A stretch of DNA of 5,691 bases from JBAXBF01 sp034429745 (GTDB taxonomy: Bacteria; Chloroflexota; Anaerolineae; Anaerolineales; DRKV01), in assembly GCA_034429745.1 (NCBI GenBank), contig DAOUFY010000153.1, positions 1 through 5,691 on the forward strand, given 5' to 3'. The translations under genes and the position numbers were made by a program. The notes beneath the pieces are model-generated. The model was not told the DNA's origin. It saw nothing but the letters and a program-made list of their open reading frames with translations, and searched no databases. This document shows positions 1-5,691 of the stretch, piece after piece (position 1 is the stretch's first letter; each line of letters opens with the position of its first letter).

Positions 1-91
1 AATTATCTAGGAGGTGCAAATTAATCAAATTTTTCTCTTTATTATTTTTCCCGATAAAAACCGTTAGATTAGAAAAGGAGAAGTAGTTGTT
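1..91 (+). other. Upstream leader of the transporter operon, possibly with the tail of a preceding gene
   Basis: The region is AT-rich and holds no hairpin or clear -35/-10 pair. The only functional element I can support is AAGGAG at 75-80, the ribosome binding site of the binding-protein gene, with an 11-base gap to ATG 92. Frame 1 reads NYLGGAN and stops at 22-24, which could be the last residues of an upstream gene. A strong Shine-Dalgarno-like AGGAGGTG lies at 9-16 but has no usable start codon behind it. Confidence 0.4.
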
Positions 92-1813
92 ATGAAAAAT
101 AAATGGATGTTTTCAATCATTAGCATGATTATGGTACTCAGCTTGGTTTTAGCCGCCTGCCAGCCAGCACCAACACCCACTCCTGAGCAACCTACTGAAC
201 AACCTACTGAACAACCAGCTCAAGAAGCTGCACCGGAGTATAAAGCAATCTGGGATGGAACAAAAAGTGTTAAAGCTTCTGATTGTGGGTATGGCGGAAT
301 TCTAAAAGAGATCGCAGCTGTAGATCCATTAACAGTAAAATTTTCTCTCTGCAAGCCAGATGTTGCTTTCAGAGAAAAAGCTGCATTTTCAGCTTTCGCC
401 ATCCGGCCCAAAGAAAATATTGAACAGACTGGAGGCGGTGGCGAGGAACTTTTATCCAAACCTATCGGCACAGGTCCATATAAACTGGAATCGTGGAAAC
501 GCGGTGACAGTATTGTCATGACACGCAATGATGATTATTGGGGAGAAAAAGGTATTGTAAAAACCATAGTATTTCGTTGGAGTTCTGAAGCAGCACAACG
601 CTTTCTAGAGTTGCAATCAGGTACAGTGGATGGCATTGACAATCCTGGACCCGATGACTTAGAGAGCATTAAAAATGACAGTAACCTTGCTCTCTATGAT
701 CGCCCGGCACTTAACATTTTCTACATTGGTATGACTAATACCTTCAAGCCATTTGATGATGTAAAAGTTCGTCAAGCAATTGCTATGGGCATTGACCGTC
801 AGCGCATAGTTGACAATTTCTACCCAGAGGGTTCTCAAGTAGCCACTCACTTTACTCCCTGTGAAATTCCGAATGGATGTACAGGTGATCCCTGGTACGA
901 ATTTAATCCTGAAAAAGCTAAGCAACTACTTGCGGAAGCTGGATATCCCGATGGCTTTGAGACAAAATTAGGCTACCGAGACGTTGTACGTTCTTACTTA
1001 CCACAGGTATCTCAAGTAGCTCAGGATATTCAAGATCAACTTCAGAAAAACCTCAACATCAAAGCCAAAATTGAGGTCATTGAATCTGGGGCTTTCCTTG
1101 ATGTAACTTCATCTGGTAAATATGATGGTTTATATTTATTAGGGTGGAATGCGGATTATCCTCACATTACAAACTTTCTTGATTACCATTTTGGCAGTGC
1201 CAATGCACAATTTGGCAACCCCCATAAAGAGATCTTTAGTTTGCTAGAAGAAGCTGCCCAAACTATTGATGAAGCAAAAACCGCTGAACTATACACAAAA
1301 GCTAACAATGCGATTAAAGAATTGGTGCCAATGGTTCCTGTCGCCCATGGTGCATCCGCTGTTGCCTATAAAGCTGACGTCAAAGGGGCTCACGCCAGTC
1401 CTCTAGGCAATGAGAATTTTTCAGTTGTTGACCCAGGCGGTAGAGACACTTTTGTATGGATGCAAAACGCAGAACCTATTTCCCTCTACTGCAATGACGA
1501 AACTGATGGTGAATCATTAAGAGCCTGTGAGCAAATTCTTGAATCTCTCTTGTCTTACGAAGTCGGTGGAGTAGTGGTTAAACCCGGCTTAGCTACAAGT
1601 TGTGAACCCAATGCAGACCTCACCGAATGGATCTGCAAACTTCGCGATGGTGTCAAGTTCCATGACGGTTCCACATTAGACGCAGAAGATGTAGTGGTGT
1701 CTTGGGGTGTTGCATGGGATGCCCAAAGCCCCTATCACAAGGGCAATACGGGTGCATTTGAATATATGGCTAATCTGTGGGGTGGCTTGATTGGGGCTGC
1801 TCCAGCTGAATAA
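92..1813 (+). CDS. Dpp/Opp-type ABC transporter substrate-binding lipoprotein (SBP family 5), circularly permuted
   Basis: This is the extracytoplasmic receptor of a peptide-type ABC importer, which binds solute and delivers it to the permeases encoded next. Residues 1-22 are a lipoprotein signal peptide ending in the lipobox LAAC (lipid Cys23), followed by a Pro/Thr/Glu/Gln linker to about residue 49. The family motifs occur in rotated order. Residues 70-446 carry the usual middle and end: AAVDPLTVKF (75-84), PIGTGPY (124-130), RNDDYWG (145-151), KVRQAIAMGIDRQRIV (225-240), GWNADYP (351-357) and VKGAHASPLG (430-439). Residues 452-567 carry the usual beginning: AEPISL (460-465), VKPGLA (496-501), LRDGVKFHDG (517-526), AEDVV (531-535) and SPYHKG (546-551). 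Asp355 matches, by my recollection of OppA, the Asp that binds the peptide amino end, so a peptide ligand is plausible but unproven. The 573-residue length is normal for the family. ATG 92 is preceded by AAGGAG (75-80) and gives a positively charged signal-peptide start. Eight non-lipid cysteines lie in the mature part. Family assignment is firm; substrate is unknown. Confidence 0.95.
   Translation: MKNKWMFSIISMIMVLSLVLAACQPAPTPTPEQPTEQPTEQPAQEAAPEYKAIWDGTKSVKASDCGYGGILKEIAAVDPLTVKFSLCKPDVAFREKAAFSAFAIRPKENIEQTGGGGEELLSKPIGTGPYKLESWKRGDSIVMTRNDDYWGEKGIVKTIVFRWSSEAAQRFLELQSGTVDGIDNPGPDDLESIKNDSNLALYDRPALNIFYIGMTNTFKPFDDVKVRQAIAMGIDRQRIVDNFYPEGSQVATHFTPCEIPNGCTGDPWYEFNPEKAKQLLAEAGYPDGFETKLGYRDVVRSYLPQVSQVAQDIQDQLQKNLNIKAKIEVIESGAFLDVTSSGKYDGLYLLGWNADYPHITNFLDYHFGSANAQFGNPHKEIFSLLEEAAQTIDEAKTAELYTKANNAIKELVPMVPVAHGASAVAYKADVKGAHASPLGNENFSVVDPGGRDTFVWMQNAEPISLYCNDETDGESLRACEQILESLLSYEVGGVVVKPGLATSCEPNADLTEWICKLRDGVKFHDGSTLDAEDVVVSWGVAWDAQSPYHKGNTGAFEYMANLWGGLIGAAPAE
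185..220 (+). repeat. Three 12-bp tandem repeats coding the lipoprotein linker (EQPT-type units)
   Basis: Three consecutive in-frame units read GAGCAACCTACT, GAACAACCTACT and GAACAACCAGCT. They encode EQPT, EQPT and EQPA just after the lipidated cysteine. The first two units differ by one base, and the third differs from the second by three bases at its end. The stretch lies in the flexible tether between the membrane anchor and the folded domain. Unit number could change without breaking the frame, so length variation between strains is likely (inference). Confidence 0.85.
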
Positions 1814-1829
1814 ATTTACTTTTTACATG

Positions 1830-1857
1830 TCCTGGAGAGGGTTTCCCCTCTCCAGGA
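1830..1857 (+). promoter_or_regulatory. Intergenic stem-loop between binding-protein and permease genes
   Basis: A perfect inverted repeat has arms TCCTGGAGAGGG (1830-1841) and CCCTCTCCAGGA (1846-1857), 12 bp with a TTTC loop. It starts 16 bases after the binding-protein stop codon. No run of T follows (next bases TTATAGTT), so it does not look like a full intrinsic terminator. In other importer operons, hairpins at this position protect the 3' end of the binding-protein mRNA or cause partial termination, giving much more receptor than permease. I infer that role here. It ends 8 bases before the weak ribosome binding site of the next gene. Confidence 0.85.
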
Positions 1858-1872
1858 TTATAGTTGGTGCTT

Positions 1873-2952
1873 ATGATTGAATATACAATCCGCAGACTAT
1901 TGTTAGCTGTTCCTGTTGTTCTCGGCGTTTTAGTTGTAACCTTCATTTTAGCGCGAGTGATCCCTGGTGATCCATGTAAGGCAATTCTTGGTGAAAAAGC
2001 AACCAAGGAAGTATGTGATAAATTTATCAAGGACTATGGCTTGGATAAACCAATATATGTTCAATTAGCCATCTACTTAAAGGACATTGCCCAAGGAAAT
2101 TTTGGCAATTCCATTCGTTTTAGCCGCCCAGTCTCAACTATCCTTATTGAAAGGCTTCCCATGACCATTGAGTTGGGAATTCTTGCCATAATTCTGGCTA
2201 CAGTTGTGGGAATATTTTTAGGGATAATTTCTGCTATTCGTAACAACTCTGCAATAGACGTCTTTACCATGATTATTGCAAATATTGGAGTTTCCATGCC
2301 AGTATATTGGCTGGGTTTAATGCTTGCCTATGTGTTCGCTCTTCTTTTGAAAGACACACCTTTCTGGTTGCCACCCTCAGGAAGATTGGATGCCGGCTTA
2401 AACTCAATCCCCTTTTATCAGGTGTATCATTGGGAATTGGTGAAGGGAAGTTTTAGCTATCAATTGGCTGAATTTATATCCAACCTATATCTATTCAATG
2501 CGCTGATTACAGCTAATTGGCAAATATTTGGCAATGCCTTAAAACACCTCATTTTACCGACAGCAGCTCTGGCTACCATACCTATGGCTGTAATTGCCAG
2601 AATAACCCGCTCCAGCATGCTTGAGGTTCTAGGACAGGATTACATCCGCACTGCTCGAGCAAAGGGTTTACGTGAGAGAGTTGTTATCCTTAAACATGCC
2701 TTGAGAAATGCATTATTGCCCGTTGTAACTATTATAGGTATAGAATTAGGCTCTATTTTTGCCGGTGCAGTGCTCACTGAAACCATTTTTGGGCTTGCCG
2801 GTGTTGGCAGAATGTTATTTGAAGCCATTACTGCCCGCGACTATCCAATTGTTCAAGCATTCACATTAGTCATTGCCATAGGTTATGTTCTCGTAAACCT
2901 TATCGTGGATTTATCGTATGTGTTTATTGACCCAAGAATAAAGTTGGAGTAA
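1873..2952 (+). CDS. DppB/OppB-type ABC transporter permease
   Basis: This is one of the two membrane-spanning channel subunits of the importer (binding-protein-dependent transport, inner-membrane component family). The N-terminus MIEYTIRRLLLAVPVVLGVL and the ARVIPGDP segment (27-34) are classic for DppB. Hydrophobic segments lie at about 9-30, 101-121, 133-158, 226-242, 281-305 and 329-350. The cytoplasmic EAA loop that docks on the ATPase is at about 256-284 (DYIRTARAKGL followed by ALRNALLP). The end, FIDPRI, is typical. At 359 residues it is somewhat longer than usual. The extra length is mainly in the loop after the third membrane segment (about 160-220). Cys35 and Cys48 lie in the predicted outside loop after the first segment. 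I chose ATG 1873 because MIEYTIRR is the usual family start; GGTG at 1866-1869 gives a modest ribosome binding site. In-frame TTG 1864 and GTG 1867 would add only three or two residues. The next gene begins 11 bases after the stop, so the two are surely cotranscribed. Confidence 0.95.
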   Translation: MIEYTIRRLLLAVPVVLGVLVVTFILARVIPGDPCKAILGEKATKEVCDKFIKDYGLDKPIYVQLAIYLKDIAQGNFGNSIRFSRPVSTILIERLPMTIELGILAIILATVVGIFLGIISAIRNNSAIDVFTMIIANIGVSMPVYWLGLMLAYVFALLLKDTPFWLPPSGRLDAGLNSIPFYQVYHWELVKGSFSYQLAEFISNLYLFNALITANWQIFGNALKHLILPTAALATIPMAVIARITRSSMLEVLGQDYIRTARAKGLRERVVILKHALRNALLPVVTIIGIELGSIFAGAVLTETIFGLAGVGRMLFEAITARDYPIVQAFTLVIAIGYVLVNLIVDLSYVFIDPRIKLE

Positions 2953-2963
2953 CAATAATCGTA

Positions 2964-3920
2964 ATGAATGATACCAATACCATTTCCACAACTCAACAAA
3001 CCTTATTAGATTATCGCTCAAATAGTTTATGGAGGTTGACTTTACGCCGGATCCTCCGTCAAAGGTCTTCTTTAATTGGTCTTATAATACTGGGCTTGTT
3101 ACTCCTTACGGCTATATTTGCGCCATTGATCAGCCCATACGATCCTGAAGAAGTCCTTATTGGGAAAGAACCAGTAAAAAAGCGTGAAGCTCCATGTATT
3201 CATCTGCTGGGTTGTCCATTAGATAAACCTCAGCATATTTTAGGGATTGATGGCAATGTCCGCGACCAACTAAGCCGCATTATTTTTGGGACACGGGTTT
3301 CCTTATTCATTGGCTTCTCTACGATTGGATTTGCAATTATTATTGGTACAATATTAGGCGCCATATCCGGCTATGCCGGCGGATGGACAGATAATATAAT
3401 TATGCGAATAATGGATGTATTAATGGCATTCCCCTCTCTATTATTAGCCATTGCCATCGTTTCTTTTTTAGGGCCTGGTTTGCAGAACGCTCTCCTAGCT
3501 ATTGCTATTGTAAATATCCCCAAATATGCGCGTGTTGTTCGTGCATCAGTAATTTCAATCAAAGAACTTGATTACGTAGCTGCCTCCAAAGCATTAGGAG
3601 CTAGTCCGGCGCGCTTATTATTTGTGAGAATATTGCCAAACTCTCTTCCACCGTTAGTTGTCAGAGGAACTTTGGGTATAGCTGAAGCTATCCTTGAAGC
3701 CGCTGCTTTATCTTTCCTTGGTTTAGGAGCTCAGCCGCCCACTCCTGAATGGGGCTCCATGCTGGGAACTGAAAGAAATCAAGTCTTTACCGCTCCACAT
3801 TTAGTGTTTTTCCCAGGAATTGCAATTATGATCACTGTCCTAGCTTTCAACCTCTTTGGAGATGGACTACGAGATGCCATAGACCCGCGTTTAGCTCAAC
3901 AATTTGTAAAATCAGAGTAA
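2964..3920 (+). CDS. DppC/OppC-type ABC transporter permease
   Basis: This is the second channel subunit, which pairs with the DppB-like protein. Residues 1-35 are a cytoplasmic lead. Residues about 24-60 match the OppC N-terminal domain (LRRILRQRSSLIGLIIL, then FAPLISPYDP). Membrane segments are at about 36-56, 112-136, 148-170, 174-192, 229-255 and 282-303. HILGIDGNVRDQLSRIIFGTRVSL (91-114) is the usual entry into the transport domain, with the common GTD replaced by GID. The EAA loop is at about 201-226 (ELDYVAASKALGASPARLLF, then LPN). The C-terminal FGDGLRDAIDPRL is typical. The first outside loop carries an insertion, about 66-90, with Cys78 and Cys84 six residues apart; I have seen similar loops in Chloroflexota homologues. 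Length 318 is slightly above the norm. The possible ribosome binding site GGAG (2946-2949) lies inside the end of the upstream gene with a long 14-base gap. No ATPase gene follows. Confidence 0.95.
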   Translation: MNDTNTISTTQQTLLDYRSNSLWRLTLRRILRQRSSLIGLIILGLLLLTAIFAPLISPYDPEEVLIGKEPVKKREAPCIHLLGCPLDKPQHILGIDGNVRDQLSRIIFGTRVSLFIGFSTIGFAIIIGTILGAISGYAGGWTDNIIMRIMDVLMAFPSLLLAIAIVSFLGPGLQNALLAIAIVNIPKYARVVRASVISIKELDYVAASKALGASPARLLFVRILPNSLPPLVVRGTLGIAEAILEAAALSFLGLGAQPPTPEWGSMLGTERNQVFTAPHLVFFPGIAIMITVLAFNLFGDGLRDAIDPRLAQQFVKSE

Positions 3921-3940
3921 TTATTTTATTATTGGTACAT

Positions 3941-3946
3941 TATAAT
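3941..3946 (+). promoter_or_regulatory. Candidate -10 box (TATAAT) for the helicase-associated gene
   Basis: An exact TATAAT lies in the 36-bp gap after the DppC-like gene, ending 10 bases before ATG 3957. Transcription would start at about 3952-3955, within a few bases of the start codon. No convincing -35 hexamer is present at 16-18 bp spacing (the sequence there resembles TAATTA), and the whole gap is very AT-rich, so chance is possible. Placement exactly where a leaderless promoter would sit, together with the missing ribosome binding site, is the support. Confidence 0.45.
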
Positions 3947-3956
3947 ATTTAATACC

Positions 3957-5582
3957 ATGCCAGATCTTTTATCAAGTCTTCAAGGAAAAGATTTGGGTTT
4001 CTTACGTATTCTTGCCGAGCATTGGAAACTTGAGTTTGACGCACCGGATGCGAGAATTGGACTTCAACGGTTAATCCCACAGATGCTCGACAAGGATAAT
4101 ATTTTGGAGGTAATAGAGCAACTTCCTGCTGATGCTCACGCCGCCCTTGAAGATTTATATATCCATGATGCTAGATTGCCATGGACAACCTTCGTTCGTC
4201 GTCATGGTGAACTTAGAGAGATGGGTCAAGGCAAACGCGATCGCGAAAGACCCGATTTAAATCCCATTTCTGCTACTGAAATTCTGTGGTATTATGGCTT
4301 GATTTCGCGTTCTATTTTTGATACCCCTCTTGGACCTCAAGAATTTGCCTATATACCCGATGATCTGATCCCTTTTATTCCCCAGCCTGAAGCTTATAAT
4401 CTCCTCACCTTTGGAAAGCCGGCATCAACTCAAGACACCCATATCATTATTTCAGCTCAAGATAAGATTATTGACGATGCTTGTACTTTTCTAGCGGCTT
4501 GCCGCCTTGGGCTTGAACCCAATCAAGATGTTTTATTGTTAAAATATCCATCAACTAATTTCCTAAAAGGTTTGCTTACTTCAGCCTCAATATTATCTCA
4601 AAAGGGACAACCCAATGCAGAGGCTACCCGAGAATTTCTTGAAAGCCAGCGCACAGTTGCTCATATCCACTTAGCGAATGCATGGCTTAACAGCACGATG
4701 AATGATTTAGCTATGGTCCCGAATTTGATATTCGAAGGGCAATGGAAAAACGACCCCTTGCTGACCAGAAAAACTTTCATACAATTTTTAAATAAAATAC
4801 CTGAAAACACCTGGTGGGATATTCATTCTTTTATCCAAGCTATTTATCAACATGCACCTAATTTCCAAAGACCAAGTGGGGATTTTTCTTCATGGTATAT
4901 CAAAGACACTCAGAGCGGAAAATACTTAACCGGCATTGAACATTGGTTTGATGTCGAAGGTGCATATATTGAATATCTCTTAACAGGTCCTTTATTTTGG
5001 CTTGGTTTTGTGGAACTTGCTAAAGATTATAATTCAGAAAAATTCACTGCCTTTAGAGTATCAAGGTGGTATGATGACTTATTATACAATAAACTACCTT
5101 ACGCTTCATCTGAGGAAAAAGATCAATTTACTATAAGTTCTGATGGAAAAATGCTGCTTTCTACGCGTGTACCACGCTCTGTCAGATATCAAATAGCGCG
5201 GTGCACAGAATGGCTTGGCATGCAGCAAGGTTATTATGTGTATTGTTTCTCTGCTAAATCGCTTCAATTAGCCAAGCAACAAGGATTATTGATTCAACAT
5301 ATCCTAAAACTGCTTCATCGTTCTGCCAAAAGCATTCCTCCAAATATCATTGATGCATTAACTAGGTGGGAAGAAAATGGAAATGAAGTGACTTTTCAAA
5401 ATGTAATGTTATTGCAGGTAAAAAATCCTAATATAATTCAAAAACTTCGCTCTACACCGGCAGGACGTTTATTCATTGAGGAAATTACCCCAACTATTGT
5501 AAGTTTTCTACCATCTAACAAAGAAAAAATTTTTACAGAACTTATACGACTGGGTTATCTAGGAGCAGAAGAAAACCAATGA
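3957..5582 (+). CDS. Helicase-associated (XPB/Ssl2-like, Helicase_C_3-type) domain protein without ATPase motifs
   Basis: I recognise this as a stand-alone helicase-associated-domain protein, usually annotated hypothetical. Residues about 1-85 look like an alpha-helical winged-helix region (LLSSLQGKDLGFLRILAEH, then LEDLYIHDARLPW). A conserved-looking patch follows at about 84-141 (GELREMGQGKRDRERPDLNP, then WYYGLI, GPQEFAYIPDDL). The middle (about 170-355) is mixed helix with many aromatics. Residues about 389-535 fit the Helicase_C_3 pattern: FTISSDGKMLLS, a Tyr-rich YYVYCFSAKSLQLAKQQGLL segment, SIPPNIIDALTRWEENGNEV, LLQVKNP, and FLPSNKEKIFTELIRLGYL. There is no Walker A (GxGKT) or DExx motif, no signal peptide and no membrane segment, so it is probably a cytoplasmic accessory, perhaps binding DNA or a partner helicase (inference). 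ATG 3957 is the first start; no Shine-Dalgarno sequence precedes it. The next gene overlaps its stop by 4 bp. It is unrelated to the transporter and probably has its own promoter. Confidence 0.75.
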   Translation: MPDLLSSLQGKDLGFLRILAEHWKLEFDAPDARIGLQRLIPQMLDKDNILEVIEQLPADAHAALEDLYIHDARLPWTTFVRRHGELREMGQGKRDRERPDLNPISATEILWYYGLISRSIFDTPLGPQEFAYIPDDLIPFIPQPEAYNLLTFGKPASTQDTHIIISAQDKIIDDACTFLAACRLGLEPNQDVLLLKYPSTNFLKGLLTSASILSQKGQPNAEATREFLESQRTVAHIHLANAWLNSTMNDLAMVPNLIFEGQWKNDPLLTRKTFIQFLNKIPENTWWDIHSFIQAIYQHAPNFQRPSGDFSSWYIKDTQSGKYLTGIEHWFDVEGAYIEYLLTGPLFWLGFVELAKDYNSEKFTAFRVSRWYDDLLYNKLPYASSEEKDQFTISSDGKMLLSTRVPRSVRYQIARCTEWLGMQQGYYVYCFSAKSLQLAKQQGLLIQHILKLLHRSAKSIPPNIIDALTRWEENGNEVTFQNVMLLQVKNPNIIQKLRSTPAGRLFIEEITPTIVSFLPSNKEKIFTELIRLGYLGAEENQ

Positions 5583-5691
5583 GCATGAATATCTGCACTC
5601 CTTCTGTTTTTGAAGAACCCATTAAAGAAATAAAATTGAAATATGAGACCGAATCTATTCTTCAAAGTAGTGCTCAAAGTACAATAAATAA
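5579..5691 (+). CDS. Unidentified protein, N-terminal fragment (runs off window)
   Basis: An open frame starts with ATG 5579 inside the ATGA overlap with the stop codon of the preceding gene and stays open to the window end (37 codons plus 2 bases). The translation begins MSMNICTPSVFEEPIKEIKL and continues polar and Ser/Gln-rich, with no signal peptide or membrane segment. AGGAG (5561-5565) lies 13 bases upstream, a rather long gap; a second in-frame ATG at 5585 is further still, so 5579 is preferred. The overlap predicts coupled translation with the helicase-associated protein, hence a functional partner. I cannot identify the family from this fragment. A helicase of the XPB type would make sense by context, but no motif is visible to support it. 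Confidence 0.65.
   Translation, partial: MSMNICTPSVFEEPIKEIKLKYETESILQSSAQSTIN

Noticed and set aside
9..24. Strong Shine-Dalgarno-like AGGAGGTG near the window start
   Set aside because: No ATG, GTG or TTG lies at a usable distance. The GTG at 14 is inside the motif itself, and its frame gives only a 17-residue peptide ending in TAG. It may simply be coding sequence of an upstream gene ending at 22-24.
1445..1813. Reading the rotated C-terminal part as the start of a second, truncated binding-protein gene fused by a lost stop codon
   Set aside because: There is no second signal peptide or lipobox, the joint is only a few residues long, and the two parts are complementary without duplicated motifs, which fits a permutation better than a fusion of two copies.
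1864..1872. Upstream TTG/GTG starts for the DppB-like permease
   Set aside because: They add only MVL or VL before the typical MIEYTIRR start and would overlap the ribosome-binding GGTG at 1866-1869; ATG 1873 fits better.
220..3562. Several open frames of 60-100 codons on the reverse strand opposite the transporter genes
   Set aside because: They lie within well-supported + strand genes, have no recognisable protein features, and are explained as by-products of the coding sequence.
3921..3956. Terminator after the DppC-like gene
   Set aside because: The AT-rich gap has T runs but no GC-rich hairpin, so no intrinsic terminator can be supported.
4236..4245. Palindrome CGCGATCGCG containing GCGATCGC, the HIP1 motif of cyanobacteria
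   Set aside because: I noticed only this one copy, inside a coding region; HIP1 is meaningful only when highly repeated. Taken as chance.

Overview
The window is an AT-rich bacterial segment with all genes on the + strand. It most likely comes from a Chloroflexota bacterium of the Anaerolineae type. Three things suggest this: the lipoprotein leader (LAAC followed by a long Pro/Thr/Glu/Gln linker), the cysteine-containing loops in both permeases, and a stand-alone helicase-associated winged-helix protein. All three are familiar to me from that group. The assignment is an inference from protein style; no marker gene is present.

Layout: 1-91 is a leader or the tail of an upstream gene, without an identifiable promoter. 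92-1813 encodes an extracytoplasmic family-5 (Dpp/Opp-type) solute-binding lipoprotein. 1830-1857 is a perfect 12-bp hairpin. 1873-2952 and 2964-3920 encode the two membrane permeases (DppB-like and DppC-like). A 36-bp gap holds a consensus TATAAT but no ribosome binding site. 3957-5582 encodes a helicase-associated-domain protein with no ATPase motifs. From 5579 an unidentified gene overlaps it by 4 bp (ATGA) and runs off the window.

The first three genes form a peptide-type ABC importer operon: the lipoprotein captures substrate outside the cell and the B/C permease pair forms the channel. No ATPase (DppD/DppF) gene is in the window, so the energising subunits are upstream or elsewhere. The last two genes look like a separate, translationally coupled unit.

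The most striking observation is that the binding protein appears to be a natural circular permutant. The segment that normally opens the mature protein (substrate-lobe start, VKPGLA, LRDGVKFHDG, AEDVV, SPYHKG) is at its C-terminus. The normal middle and end (AAVDPLTVKF, GTGPY, RNDDYWG, VRQAI, GWNADYP, VKG..SPLG) directly follow the signal peptide and linker. Nothing seems to be lost: the mature length is about that of a normal family member. Secondary points are the intergenic hairpin, paired cysteines in the predicted outside parts of all three transporter proteins, and a probable leaderless transcript for the helicase-associated gene.
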